A stretch of DNA of 64,000 nucleotides from Bacteroidota bacterium (GCA_021789975.1 JAJYIT010000001.1:138247-202246), one strand, 5' to 3'; positions 42,640 through 52,326 are shown, counted from the stretch's first letter. The notes: generated from the sequence alone by a model not told the origin. Made by a program: numbers and translations.

Positions 42640-43734
42640 TTGAGCTTGTTCAAGATCTTAGGGACTAGACCGACACGCATCCTCGTTGTGAGACCGGATA
42701 GAGTCGGTGATGTCGTCCTATCGACACCGATCTACCACACTTTGAAGATTTCCTTTCCCGGCTCCTATGTGGGAGCTCTGGTTTCTTCATACACCGCTCC
42801 CCTTCTGATGAATAATCCATTTATCGATGCCGTCATAACTGATGATCCTCCCAAAGGCGGAAGTGAAAGGGGGAATTTTTGGAAGAAGGTGGCTGAGATT
42901 AAGACCCATCGATTCGATACGTCTCTTCTTCTATTGCCCACGCAGCGGCTTGCGTACATGCTCTTCTTTTCCAGAATACGTCGGCGTGTCGGAGTTGGAC
43001 ATATCCTCTACGAAGTAATCACGTTAATGGACGGAGTTTCCCGTCGCAAGTACAATCCGCTGCGCCACGAATCTGACTATGTGCTCGACCTTGCCAGAAG
43101 GATAGGTGCGAGAAATATTTGGACGAGTCCTGAAATATTTATCGAAGGCGAGGAAAGAGAACAGGCTCGTAAGTTTCTTGACAGAAAAGGGTTGGCTACA
43201 AACGGGCAGATTGTTCTAGTACATCCCGGGAGCGGACATTCGTCGCCGAACTGGAAGGTTGAAAGATATATAGAGTTGGCGCGCCTACTTTCCGAAGCGG
43301 GTCCCTCAGTACTTGTTACCGGTGGAGGTAATGAGAAAGACCTGGAGTTGTCATTCAGGCAAATGTATAGCCGGCAAGTTGCTACCTCTTTCGGAGAGCT
43401 TACGCTGCGGGAACTTGCCTCTGTAATCTCATTGGTAAATCTCCATATATCTTCGAGCACCGGCCCGATGCACATTGCGGGCGCGGTGGGAACGCCTACA
43501 CTCTCTATGTTTTGTCCGATGGATGCATGTTCTCCAAAACTCTGGGGACCCATCGGAAATGAGTCGGAGATAATACTCCCCCCTCAAAGCTTTTGTGAAG
43601 TCAAATGTCCGGGCGATCCTCATGTTTGTACTTTTGGGGATGGGAATGACGGAATAACTGTGGATGCGGTCTTCCGGGCTGCTATGAATTTCTTAAAGGG
43701 ACGAGAAGTCCTATCTGAAGGAATCAAACAATGA
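42640..43734 (+). CDS. Glycosyltransferase family 9 (heptosyltransferase-like)
   Basis: GT-B glycosyltransferase of family 9, the family of ADP-heptose:LPS heptosyltransferases that build the LPS inner core on the cytoplasmic face. 364 residues. The N-terminal domain begins ILVVRPDRVGDVVLSTPIY; the nucleotide-sugar domain has LVHPGSGHSSPNWKVERYIE, LVTGGGNEKDL and the GT9 signature ISSSTGPMHIAGAVGTPTLS. The start is TTG 42640 with a poor ribosome site; another in-frame TTG follows two codons later. The end overlaps the acetyltransferase gene by four bases. The acceptor and donor sugar are inferred from family only. Confidence 0.85.
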   Translation: MSLFKILGTRPTRILVVRPDRVGDVVLSTPIYHTLKISFPGSYVGALVSSYTAPLLMNNPFIDAVITDDPPKGGSERGNFWKKVAEIKTHRFDTSLLLLPTQRLAYMLFFSRIRRRVGVGHILYEVITLMDGVSRRKYNPLRHESDYVLDLARRIGARNIWTSPEIFIEGEEREQARKFLDRKGLATNGQIVLVHPGSGHSSPNWKVERYIELARLLSEAGPSVLVTGGGNEKDLELSFRQMYSRQVATSFGELTLRELASVISLVNLHISSSTGPMHIAGAVGTPTLSMFCPMDACSPKLWGPIGNESEIILPPQSFCEVKCPGDPHVCTFGDGNDGITVDAVFRAAMNFLKGREVLSEGIKQ

Positions 43735-44969
43735 TAATCAGGCAGGCGACGAGCGGGGACGCCGATGGCATAGCGGCACTTCTGTCAAAATCATTCCTTG
43801 AAGACACGGCGGTAATTCGTGTAAGTATCGAGAACAATCCACGCTATTCCATTTCCAATATGTACGTACTCGAAGACAAGAGTCTATTTCCAGGCATTGC
43901 CGGATGTCTAAGGATAACGCCGTTCGAAGTTTTCTCGCGTGGAGTCAAGATGCCGATGGCGGGGATTGCCGCTGTCGCTGTTCAACCGAACCTGCGAAAG
44001 AGAGGAATCGCAGATGCGCTCATGAATGACGCATTGAGAAGAATGTATGAGATGGAATACCCGGTGTCCATGCTCTTTCCTTTCCGGCACAGTTTTTATA
44101 AGAGATTCGGCTATGGGTATGTCGGCAACGTGGTCCAGTATAGAGTTTCCCCGGGAAATTTATCGACGTTTCCGGAGCGAGTTAACGTTCGAGGAATCAA
44201 CAAGACCGACAGGCCGAAACTTAAGCGAATGCTTCTGGAGGACCTTGTGGTTCACGGTGCATTCACTCCGGTGCGGAACGACAGCTTTTGGGAGCTGGTG
44301 GTGTTCCCAAAACTTAAGGACACTTATGTCTATGACGATGGCGAGACAAAAGGCTACATCGCATTCGATTTATCGAAAGACTTGACAGTAGGCAACGAGA
44401 CCTCGGGGCAATCTGTTTTGAACATAAGGGAATTTGTGGCGCTAGACGAGGCCGCTCACAGAGGACTATGGGGTTTCGTTGGCGCCCTTGCCGATCAAGT
44501 TACTGTGGCGAAATACCTTGCGCCAGCCGACTATCCGCTACATTTGTTCTTGAAAGAGCCGAGGGAATTTTCGTTCGAGCGGTTGTTCTTTGAATACAAG
44601 ACGTTATCTACACTAGCCTCGGGTTTCATGCTTAGGGTCGTGGATGTAATGAAATCGCTCGTAATGCTGGGACAGAGCGTTGAAACTCAGATGGATGTAT
44701 CTCTAAGGATCAACGATGGAAATCTCCCTCAGAACTCGAGGGCATTCAATCTCCATCTTCATAAGGGAGAGGCGACGATTGATGAGACTAAGCTGGCTCC
44801 TCAATTTGAAACAGACATTGAGATCTTCTCACAGATCTATTCTGGATTGTTAAAACCGAGCGACGCGATGAAATACGGCTTCGCGGTATCGGATGAAAGA
44901 ACCGCTCGCAAACTGGATGATGTCTTTCTGGCACCGGCTCCGTTTGTGCATCAATTTGACATCTTCTGA
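43731..44969 (+). CDS. Eis-like GNAT acetyltransferase
   Basis: Acetyl-CoA-dependent N-acetyltransferase, 412 residues, built like the Eis family: two GNAT-type domains and a C-terminal SCP2-like sterol-carrier fold. The acetyl-CoA site is AGIAAVAVQPNLRKRGIADA followed by LMNDALRRMYEMEYPVSMLF, then FRHSFYKRFGYGYVGN; the last 110 residues (SGFMLRVVDV to AFNLHLHKGE) form the SCP2-like part. Eis in mycobacteria acetylates aminoglycosides and other amines, but the natural substrate of such bacterial homologues is usually unknown. The ATG overlaps the GT9 stop by four bases, so translation is coupled; that might link it to envelope glycan work. Confidence 0.85.
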   Translation: MIIRQATSGDADGIAALLSKSFLEDTAVIRVSIENNPRYSISNMYVLEDKSLFPGIAGCLRITPFEVFSRGVKMPMAGIAAVAVQPNLRKRGIADALMNDALRRMYEMEYPVSMLFPFRHSFYKRFGYGYVGNVVQYRVSPGNLSTFPERVNVRGINKTDRPKLKRMLLEDLVVHGAFTPVRNDSFWELVVFPKLKDTYVYDDGETKGYIAFDLSKDLTVGNETSGQSVLNIREFVALDEAAHRGLWGFVGALADQVTVAKYLAPADYPLHLFLKEPREFSFERLFFEYKTLSTLASGFMLRVVDVMKSLVMLGQSVETQMDVSLRINDGNLPQNSRAFNLHLHKGEATIDETKLAPQFETDIEIFSQIYSGLLKPSDAMKYGFAVSDERTARKLDDVFLAPAPFVHQFDIF

Positions 44970-45170
44970 TTTTTTTTGAGCTTCCACATACTCTGAAGAC
45001 GATACAGCCTCCACTAATATATTTGTTCGATTCTGTTTTACTTCTTCTCGCCTCAGGCGTCTGACATTGAAGTGAAAAATCGGCATTCATATATTATTAA
45101 GCTGTTTGGGTATGATTCCGCAGAATGACGATTTCACAATTATTTTTTAGGTCAAGAATTCAAAGTAAAG

Positions 45171-46286
45171 ATGGAAAACAAGAATAGATTGGTTTTGCTT
45201 GACATATTGCGCGCGATCGGTGTGATGCTTATGATCGAAGGGCACACTATTGATGCTGTTATGAGTCCTATCTATAAAGACGGCTCGAGCATACTTTTTC
45301 AATTCTGGACTTTCTTCCGTGGATTGACAGCACCCTTCTTTTTTTTCTCAGCCGGATTTGCATTTGTAATTGCGACTGTGAAGGACAAAGGAGAAGTGCT
45401 CACCGTTCCCGCCAGGGCGATGAAGCGCAGGCTCCGCAGGATCATCGTTCTTCTTCTTATCGGCTATGGATTGCATATGCCGCTTCAGATGTTCTACGAC
45501 CCGTCTGCAGTCCCGCAAAGCGCATGGGATATTTTCTTCATTGCCGACGCCCTCCAGATAATTTCGCTTTCTCTTCTGGTGATCCTCCTGATCGCATTAT
45601 TTACTAAGAAGAAGGAGAACCTGCTGAAGTCATATATTATCGCGGCATCGTTGTCTCTAATAATTGCTCCTCTGACCGAACCGATAAAGTGGGAAACGTA
45701 CTTGCCTCATCTGGTGTATCCATATCTTACCTTCAGAGCAGGGTCGTTCTTCACGTTCTTTCCGTTCTCCGGCTATCTTTTTGCCGGTGCCGCGTTCAGC
45801 GCTGCGGCACTTTCTTTCCCCGCGAATGACAGGGCCAGGCTGTTGTCGAAGAATTTCAAGCGGGCGTCGATGGTTTCGCTCATCCTTTTCGTCTTGTTCT
45901 TTCCGATTCAGCTCCTGTTCGTTTCTCCCTACGTAGATTATTGGCGCGCACTTCCCGCAGTTAACTTCCTTCGGTTCGGGCTCGTTACGTCGATTGCAGC
46001 CCTTGTCGGATATCTTAGCCTTCAAGTAACTCGGTTCCCGAAGATACTTCCGGCAATAGGAAAGAGTTCGCTTACGATATACGTCGTCCACCTGATGATA
46101 GTGTACGGATCTCCGGTGAATATAGGACTTGCCCAACTTCTGCCTGGCGGAGTACATCCGATAGTTGCAGTGCTCATCGCAGTGGTGGTCATGACGCTGA
46201 TGTTCGGGATGGTCTACGCGATAGAGGTATACAGGTCACGAAGGAGGAGACTCGCTGCAATCATAATTGGCGATGTGACAAAGTAA
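45171..46286 (+). CDS. Membrane acyltransferase, heparan-glucosaminide N-acetyltransferase/DUF1624-like
   Basis: Polytopic membrane protein of 371 residues with about ten hydrophobic segments. The N-terminus LVLLDILRAIGVMLMIEGHT, with Arg and His in the spacing of the HGSNAT/DUF1624 group, is the clearest family mark; FFRGLTAPFFFFSAGFAF and GKSSLTIYVVHLMIVYG near the end resemble the same superfamily and acyltransferase 3. Such proteins pass acyl groups across the membrane to extracytoplasmic sugars. The acceptor is unknown; LPS or exopolysaccharide modification is inferred from its place after a GT9 gene. The ATG has a purine-rich AAAGTAAAG before it. Confidence 0.75.
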   Translation: MENKNRLVLLDILRAIGVMLMIEGHTIDAVMSPIYKDGSSILFQFWTFFRGLTAPFFFFSAGFAFVIATVKDKGEVLTVPARAMKRRLRRIIVLLLIGYGLHMPLQMFYDPSAVPQSAWDIFFIADALQIISLSLLVILLIALFTKKKENLLKSYIIAASLSLIIAPLTEPIKWETYLPHLVYPYLTFRAGSFFTFFPFSGYLFAGAAFSAAALSFPANDRARLLSKNFKRASMVSLILFVLFFPIQLLFVSPYVDYWRALPAVNFLRFGLVTSIAALVGYLSLQVTRFPKILPAIGKSSLTIYVVHLMIVYGSPVNIGLAQLLPGGVHPIVAVLIAVVVMTLMFGMVYAIEVYRSRRRRLAAIIIGDVTK

Positions 46287-46513
46287 AATGAGAGTATGCG
46301 GGGTCCGTCACACCGTACGTACCAAGGCAGTTTCACTTGGAAATCCGGTTTATTGAAGGCTTATCCGCCTGATCGCGGAGAAGCACGGAGAATCCATTGG
46401 AGAGATTTGAGGCCTTGATGCCTATCTTAGGAAAAATAATTCACCAGCGATGTCGGTAAGCAATGGGTAGGAAGCAGCTTTGGCGGGGGAACTGCCGGTG
46501 TGTCCGCATGCGC

Positions 46514-47047
46514 TTATTCGGATTTTAGTAGTTCCGCTCTTCTCTTCACCCAATCGTCAACCTCGATCTGCATTGCTACCTCGTCACATACGGGGAATTT
46601 AAGGCAGTCTATGCATATGCTCCAGACTTTGTGAGGTAATTGCTGCTTGTCGATTATCTTAAACCCGAGCTTTTCAAAAAAGTGCGGCTTATAAGTGAGC
46701 GCGAATACGTATTTCAACCCGATTTCGGCTGCGTCATCCATGAGAGCTTCGACGACAAACGTCCCGAGTCCTTTCCCTTGCATGTCCTGCCGGACGGCAA
46801 GCGAACGAAGCTCGGCGAGGTCGTTCCAAGTTATATCAAGAGAGCCGCAAGCAAGTATTCTATCGGAGGAGGATCCGTTCAACTCTTCGCTATGGTCCGC
46901 AGCGACAAAATAATCCCGGACTTGCTGAAGCACCTGGCTCTGCGATCTGTAGAGCATTTCCCCTTTTTCAGCGTAAGAATTTATCAGCGAAACAATTTGA
47001 TGAACATCTCCGACCCTTGCTCTTCGTACTCTTAAATCAGTATCCAA
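46514..47047 (-). CDS. Short ArgA-like GNAT N-acetyltransferase
   Basis: Stand-alone GNAT protein of 177 residues that matches the C-terminal acetyltransferase domain of N-acetylglutamate synthase: VRRARVGDVHQIVSLINSYA, LACGSLDITWNDLAELRSLAV followed by RQDMQGKGLGTFVV, VFALTYKPHFFEKLGF, and LPHKVWSICIDC with a second Cys in KFPVC. The amino-acid-kinase domain of long ArgA is missing, as in short NAGS proteins. Glutamate acetylation for arginine synthesis is the likely role, but no arg genes lie nearby. The start is TTG 47047, overlapping the lptD stop by 11 bases; no better in-frame start exists before the conserved domain. Confidence 0.82.
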   Translation of the reverse strand: MDTDLRVRRARVGDVHQIVSLINSYAEKGEMLYRSQSQVLQQVRDYFVAADHSEELNGSSSDRILACGSLDITWNDLAELRSLAVRQDMQGKGLGTFVVEALMDDAAEIGLKYVFALTYKPHFFEKLGFKIIDKQQLPHKVWSICIDCLKFPVCDEVAMQIEVDDWVKRRAELLKSE

Positions 47048-49685
47048 CTATTGCATCCTCTCTCTTTGTAATCTTGATGTCCTGGAGTTGCGGCGCCTTT
47101 ATCCTTATCTCAAAGTTAAAACCGCGGTAGTACCCGATTGGGTTCCACAATAAATTCATTTCCCAGCAGTGAAGGTCACGATATACTGTCACCGTAGGCA
47201 CCACGATCTGGTGCTGGATGAAATCATAGCCGCCGGTGAATCCAATCTTCCAGTTCTTCGTAAGATTGAATCCTAAATTGAACTGGAGATTGGCATACTT
47301 GCTAACTGCGGTCGGGATCTCTTTCGAAATACCCATGGCGAAGCTCAGGCTCAGGTTCCACGGTATGTTGAGGTTCGGGGTCGTCATCTGGTTGTAGAAC
47401 GTATTGTACTGCTGAAGTGACTTCACCGAGTCCTCCTTCTGGAGCTTGTTGCGATTCGATTCCTTTTCGGTGGATGCTCCGCTCAACGAGGTGGACACGC
47501 TCAACTGGAAATTTGTCATATCTGGAAGTTTCCCTTCGGCTGGAAGGAAACGGTTGATTCTCGTGTTCCATGGCGCGTAGTACTGGTAGAAATTCCAAGT
47601 GTTGCTCCCGCCAATATCGAATTTTCCACCGATGTTGGTACGGTAATTCACGCTGAGCTCCGAAAGGCCCATCGAATCCGCCGCGAAGTTGTATCCCATG
47701 TTCATGCTCAAGTTCAGGAGTTGTACTTTGTTCTCAGGTTTGGAGGTGTCGGAAGACTCCGTCTTCATCTCGAAGTTGTTGTTAATTCCAACTCCTACTG
47801 ATGCGACGGTCCCCGTCGGAGCCGTACCGAAAATTCCGTTCTGGTAGTAGCTGTAGCGGCTGACACCTCCGTAGATGTTTCGATATTGTCCGTAATACCC
47901 CCAGTAGCCTTTTGAGAAGTCGGGCTGGTAAGTAAAAGTCACTGATGGTTGTAACGTGTGTCTGAAGGCAGTTATTCCAAAAATGTTCGGCTGCATCAAT
48001 CCGAACAGTCGAGTGCTGGCAGTAAGACCGGTATTGAAATAACCGACATTATAGAAGCCGTGCTCAGTCATGTACGAAACGCTATCCTGATTCTGCGAGC
48101 TGAGGTAGTCCCCCATTGCGATCTGGCGAGAAGTGTACATGTTATCGTTGATCGAAACGAAAGGCGAGAGAGTTATGTATCCGATTTTCGGCGCCGCGCT
48201 TATGGAAATGCTGTGGTGCAATCCGTACAAATTAGATCTCGCAACAGATGTATCGGTGGTTGTCGGAAGCTGGATGATGTTGACTGTTTTGTTAACGGTA
48301 TTCCGGAATTGCCCGCTATAGGAGTAGCCTATAAGTGCGTACCATGGCAGCTTATCGAACGGCTTGTTGGCATCGCTGGCGCTTTTAAAAGGATAACTCT
48401 GGCTGTGGGTAAATGAAATGTTCGGCAGATTTGCGGAAATGGAGCCGGTCTGGAGATTCTGGTCGCGGTGAATGTTCAAAGAAAGGCTGTTGCCTGAGCC
48501 TTCCCATGTTTTAAAGAGAGTCGCATCGGAAACCAGATTCTGTTGGAGTATCTGTCCGTAGTTGATGCTCGTCTGCCGGAAATAGTTGTTGGAGCTCATA
48601 GCCATGTTGGCGACGATTCTGGTGCTCGGATCGATGGTCTGGTCATGTGTAAACTGGAAGTCCCAATTTGTCTGGACTGTCCTCCCGGGATATTGTGCGT
48701 TGAAGTACGGATCGCCGGGTTCGCCGGTGTATCTGTAGCTGTACGCACCGTAGATGCTCCCATTGAAATGATAGCGCCACGCATACCTGAATCCTGCTCT
48801 AAGGTTATATCCACCCCGCGTATACCAATCAAGTGTCGTTGTCAAGTCCGAGTAATCATTTATTGCCCAGAAGTAACCCAGGTGTGAAAAGTATCTTCCA
48901 CCGTTCGCACTCTCGCCGAATGCCGGAGTTATGATTCCGCTTCTTCGTCCGGATTTGCTCGGAAAAACACCGAAGGGAAGGGCAAAGATAGGGACGCCGT
49001 CAAGATAAAAAATTATCGGTTCCGCAATAATTTGGTGGTTCAGGACCAGCTTCATGCGTGAGCTCTGGAAGTAGTAGTCGGGATTTTTGTTGCCACACGT
49101 AGTGAAAGTCCCGTTCGCAATGTACATCGAGTTCTTTGCGAATTTTTTTATCAGCTCACCATGGTAGTAACTGTTGTCGATATCCGTGCTAGCGACGTTT
49201 ACTCTACCCTTCTGAGTTTTGAAATCGTAATCCATCTTGGAACCGTTATAGGTTTCTCCTTCCTGGGTAAAAACCGGCTCCTGTACCACCTTATCGGAAG
49301 TGTCTTTCACTCCTTTCGCAGTGAGGATGGAAGTATCCCAGTTGATTACAACATGACCTGCATCGAGTTTGAAATCCCTGTACTTCAGCTGTCCTTTGTT
49401 AAACAGAGTCATCTCCCGATTAGCGAGCGAGTATACGATGGAGTCTGCCGCGCTGTAGGTCACTACGGTGTCGATAGAGGAAGACGATTTTGTGCTATCT
49501 GTGGCGGGTTTTACCCTGGTCCCCGTTGAGTCTAAATGGGAATTGCTCCCTGACCTAATGGAGTCCGCGGGGAAGTGAGTCAGTGGCTTCGTCGAATTCT
49601 GTGCGCGCACTTCCGCAGAAGCAATCAGCGTTATCAGAATGAACGAAGCTATCGGGATCCATCGCGGTCCGGGAGAGAAAGCCAT
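47037..49685 (-). CDS. lptD: LPS-assembly outer membrane protein LptD (OstA/Imp family)
   Basis: Outer membrane beta-barrel that, with LptE, inserts LPS into the outer leaflet. 882 residues: signal peptide (IPIASFILITLIASAEVRAQ), a periplasmic OstA-type jellyroll (DSIVYSLANREMTLFNKGQL, LTAKGVKDTSDKVVQEPVFT, YYHGELIKKFAKNSMYIANG, FTTCGNKNPDYYFQSSRM), then IIFYLDGVPIFALPFGVFPS and a long barrel with many aromatic strands ending in a terminal Tyr. The layout is that of Bacteroidota LptD. The ATG lies 17 bases after the ROK kinase stop. lptE lies about 8 kb away on the other strand, which shows that the pair is not in one operon here. Confidence 0.9.
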   Translation of the reverse strand: MAFSPGPRWIPIASFILITLIASAEVRAQNSTKPLTHFPADSIRSGSNSHLDSTGTRVKPATDSTKSSSSIDTVVTYSAADSIVYSLANREMTLFNKGQLKYRDFKLDAGHVVINWDTSILTAKGVKDTSDKVVQEPVFTQEGETYNGSKMDYDFKTQKGRVNVASTDIDNSYYHGELIKKFAKNSMYIANGTFTTCGNKNPDYYFQSSRMKLVLNHQIIAEPIIFYLDGVPIFALPFGVFPSKSGRRSGIITPAFGESANGGRYFSHLGYFWAINDYSDLTTTLDWYTRGGYNLRAGFRYAWRYHFNGSIYGAYSYRYTGEPGDPYFNAQYPGRTVQTNWDFQFTHDQTIDPSTRIVANMAMSSNNYFRQTSINYGQILQQNLVSDATLFKTWEGSGNSLSLNIHRDQNLQTGSISANLPNISFTHSQSYPFKSASDANKPFDKLPWYALIGYSYSGQFRNTVNKTVNIIQLPTTTDTSVARSNLYGLHHSISISAAPKIGYITLSPFVSINDNMYTSRQIAMGDYLSSQNQDSVSYMTEHGFYNVGYFNTGLTASTRLFGLMQPNIFGITAFRHTLQPSVTFTYQPDFSKGYWGYYGQYRNIYGGVSRYSYYQNGIFGTAPTGTVASVGVGINNNFEMKTESSDTSKPENKVQLLNLSMNMGYNFAADSMGLSELSVNYRTNIGGKFDIGGSNTWNFYQYYAPWNTRINRFLPAEGKLPDMTNFQLSVSTSLSGASTEKESNRNKLQKEDSVKSLQQYNTFYNQMTTPNLNIPWNLSLSFAMGISKEIPTAVSKYANLQFNLGFNLTKNWKIGFTGGYDFIQHQIVVPTVTVYRDLHCWEMNLLWNPIGYYRGFNFEIRIKAPQLQDIKITKREDAIVGY

Positions 49686-49702
49686 TTCGGAATCAAGAGT
49701 AG

Positions 49703-50647
49703 CTACTCTGCGATCAGAGCCGCAGCTCCGAGAATCCCGGAATTTTCGAGAGCTGCCGGAACAACTTTAACCATCGGTCTGAGCGGTGACAGCACGCGTA
49801 ACTTGACTGTCTCCGTGATGGCATCGAATAGAGGCTTGCCTGCCTTCGCGACACCGCCCCCGATCACCGCGGTGGAAATGTCGAAAAGGTTGAACGCCGA
49901 CGCGATTGCAACGCCGACATACATACCGGTTTCCTTCCAGACTTCGAGAGCAAAGCTGTCTCCCTGCTCGGCGGCCTGACTTATGATCTTCGGCTCAAGG
50001 TGTTCAACCCCGCTGTCGATCAGTCTATTTATCAGTGAATCGTGGTGAAAGATCAGTTGGTCGGACACGCGCTGGGATAGATATCGCTGGCCGACGTAAG
50101 CTTCTACACAGCCGCGATTGCCGCAATTGCATTGTGGTCCTTCGAAGTTGATCGTGATATGTCCGATTTCGCCCGCGCCACCGCTTTGACCGCGAAACAC
50201 TTTGCCGCCGATAACCACGCCTCCGCCTACCCCCGTACCTAAAGTCACCATAATGAAATCCGGAAAACTTCTTGCCGCCCCGAACTTCAGTTCTCCCACC
50301 GCCGCCGCGTTGGCATCGTTCTCCACCTCCACACGGACGCCGGTAGACTTTGACGTCTCATCACCGAGTCGAAAGACAGTCCAGTTCTTGAAATTGGGAG
50401 GGTATTTCACTGTTCCCCCGTCGAGGTCCACCAACCCTGGTGAACCAACTCCCACTCCAAGCAGTTTGTCGTGCGGATACTTGCTTGTAATGGTCTTGAC
50501 CGCCTTCGTTATCTGTGACACTACGGACTCAGGACTGACTTCGGCCTGTGACGGAATGGATATTTCGTACAGAAGATTGCCCTGCTTTGAAACCGGACCG
50601 GCTTTTATGAAAGTCCCGCCGAGGTCAACTCCGATGATATATTCCAT
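49703..50647 (-). CDS. ROK-family sugar kinase, glucokinase-type
   Basis: Cytoplasmic sugar kinase of 314 residues. The phosphate motif is IIGVDLGGTFIKAGPV, the catalytic Asp lies in VENDANAAAVGELKFG, adenosine-binding VTLGTGVGGGVVIGG, and the ROK zinc site GHITINF plus CNCGNRGCVEAY. Glucokinase is the default activity of this subgroup; N-acetyl-sugar kinases are alternatives. GCGAAAGGAAG upstream of the ATG is a strong ribosome site. It is co-directional with rarA (24 bases) and lptD. Confidence 0.88.
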   Translation of the reverse strand: MEYIIGVDLGGTFIKAGPVSKQGNLLYEISIPSQAEVSPESVVSQITKAVKTITSKYPHDKLLGVGVGSPGLVDLDGGTVKYPPNFKNWTVFRLGDETSKSTGVRVEVENDANAAAVGELKFGAARSFPDFIMVTLGTGVGGGVVIGGKVFRGQSGGAGEIGHITINFEGPQCNCGNRGCVEAYVGQRYLSQRVSDQLIFHHDSLINRLIDSGVEHLEPKIISQAAEQGDSFALEVWKETGMYVGVAIASAFNLFDISTAVIGGGVAKAGKPLFDAITETVKLRVLSPLRPMVKVVPAALENSGILGAAALIAE

Positions 50648-50671
50648 TGATTCTTCCTTTCGCAGTGCGAG

Positions 50672-52057
50672 CTACTTTTTCCTTTTTTTCCAAATTGAAT
50701 CCAGATATTTTTTTAAAACGGCTTCTCTACCGATCTCAGTAGGTTCATAGTAGATCCTTTCCCTAAGTACGTCCGGCAGGTATTGTTGTTCCACGAAGTG
50801 ATCATTGAAATCGTGCGCGTATTTGTAGTCTTTATGATAGCCGAGTTGTTTCATCAATTGGGTGGGCGCATTTCTAAGGTGTAGAGGAACCGGTAAATAT
50901 GGTTGTTCGCGGACATCCGCCGCGGCCTTTTCAAGCGAGATATAGGAGGCATTGCTCTTCGGACAGCTTGCCAGATATGTTGTTGCCTGCGCAAGGATAA
51001 TTCTGGCCTCAGGCATGCCGACGTAGTCGACCGCAGTGAAACAAGCGGCAGCAAGAGAGATGGCATACGGCTCTGCGTTTCCTATGTCCTCCGATGCAAG
51101 GATAATCAGCCTTCTCGCGACGAACTTCGGATCTTCACCTGCCTCAAGCATTCTCGCGAGATAGTAGACAGCTGCATCAGGATCACTCCCCCGGACGCTC
51201 TTTATGAATGCAGAAATAGAATTGTAGTGCTCTTCACCGGACCGGTCATATTTGAAATGCCTCGTCTGGTATGCCTCACGGATTATATCACGCGTTATTT
51301 CTCCATGTGCTTTCTTGCCTGTCAAATCGAGAGCAATTTCAAGTGCATTCAACATAACCCTTGCGTCGCCGCCACTTAAACGTATGATTTCACTTTCAGC
51401 CTCCTCTGAAAGCAGCGCCGTTCCGTCGGCACCCGACAACTTGTGCCTGACTGTTTCGTCATCCTTCACCGCGTTGGTTAGAATTCCGCGGAGTGATTTT
51501 TCATCGAGAGTGTCAAGTACGTATACCTGACTCCGTGACAAGAGTGGTGCGATTACCTCGAAAGAAGGATTTTCCGTCGTAGCCCCGATAAGAATTATAG
51601 AACCGTTTTCGACGCTTTCGAGGAGTGCATCCTGCTGTGCCTTATTGAACCGGTGGATCTCGTCGATGAATAGGATAGTTCGCCGCCCGACTTCAAGGGA
51701 CTTTTGCGCGGTGGCGATGATCTCTCTTATTTCTTGTACGCCTGACGAAACTGCGTTTATTTGAAAGAAGTCTGCCTGCAATTTGCCAGCGACCAATCGG
51801 GCAAGTGTGGTCTTCCCCGTTCCCGGTGGACCCCAAAAAATCATTGAGCGTAGACTGCCTGCGTCGAGCATCTTCCGAAGGGTCCCATTCTCTCCGACGA
51901 GATGATCCTGTCCCACGAACTCATCAAAGCTTTGTGGTCTGACTCTCTCGGCCAACGGAATAGCAGAATTGGGAGGTTTGAACAGACCTTGCGGTTGCCC
52001 TGTCACTGAGGAAGAACTTATTCTACCTCGGCTCGATCTTGATGATCTTTTCACCAT
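50672..52057 (-). CDS. rarA: Replication-associated recombination protein RarA (MgsA/WRNIP1 family AAA ATPase)
   Basis: Clamp-loader-like AAA+ ATPase that acts at stalled replication forks. 461 residues. After a Ser/Arg-rich tail the core has PQSFDEFVGQDHLV, Walker A GPPGTGKTTLA, LFIDEIHRFNKAQQDALLES (Walker B), sensor IIILIGATTENPSFEV, and the C-terminal part KSVRGSDPDAAVYYLARMLE, typical of the tetramerisation domain. The ATG at 52057 lies inside the end of the ftsB-like gene (35-base overlap), so the two are closely coupled. ROK kinase follows. Confidence 0.95.
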   Translation of the reverse strand: MVKRSSRSSRGRISSSSVTGQPQGLFKPPNSAIPLAERVRPQSFDEFVGQDHLVGENGTLRKMLDAGSLRSMIFWGPPGTGKTTLARLVAGKLQADFFQINAVSSGVQEIREIIATAQKSLEVGRRTILFIDEIHRFNKAQQDALLESVENGSIILIGATTENPSFEVIAPLLSRSQVYVLDTLDEKSLRGILTNAVKDDETVRHKLSGADGTALLSEEAESEIIRLSGGDARVMLNALEIALDLTGKKAHGEITRDIIREAYQTRHFKYDRSGEEHYNSISAFIKSVRGSDPDAAVYYLARMLEAGEDPKFVARRLIILASEDIGNAEPYAISLAAACFTAVDYVGMPEARIILAQATTYLASCPKSNASYISLEKAAADVREQPYLPVPLHLRNAPTQLMKQLGYHKDYKYAHDFNDHFVEQQYLPDVLRERIYYEPTEIGREAVLKKYLDSIWKKRKK

Positions 52058-52316
52058 TTCTATGCATAAAATACTTCTCTCTTGCTATCCGTTCAATTTC
52101 CTTGTCGCTCGTTTGTAGCTTGACTATCTCTTTCTGGATAGATGTGTTTTGCTCACGCAGCAACGCAATCTTATTCTGAAGGGAAGTCTTCTCCATGGAA
52201 AGACTCAGGCGCGGCACAAGGCCTCTCGTATCAAACAAGGTGTATGCCAGCGTAACCGCGGCGATAATCAAAATAATCGCTCTTCTCTTGTCTATCTTTT
52301 CACGGGATGACGGCAT
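52023..52316 (-). CDS. Septum formation initiator family protein (FtsB/DivIC)
   Basis: Small bitopic membrane protein of the divisome, 97 residues. A basic N-terminus (SSREKIDKRR) leads into one membrane helix (AIILIIAAVTLAYTLFDT) and a periplasmic coiled coil (EKTSLQNKIALLREQNTSIQ), ending with the family motif IERIAREKYFMHRNGEKII. FtsB and DivIC form a trimer with FtsL and FtsQ/DivIB in other bacteria. It starts ten bases after the ddl stop. Placing it between ddl and rarA links peptidoglycan synthesis to division. Confidence 0.9.
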   Translation of the reverse strand: MPSSREKIDKRRAIILIIAAVTLAYTLFDTRGLVPRLSLSMEKTSLQNKIALLREQNTSIQKEIVKLQTSDKEIERIAREKYFMHRNGEKIIKIEPR

Positions 52317-52326
52317 TTACTCTATC

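Noticed and set aside
44969-44980. T8 run directly after the Eis-like gene
   Set aside because: No GC-rich stem precedes it, so it does not qualify as an intrinsic terminator.
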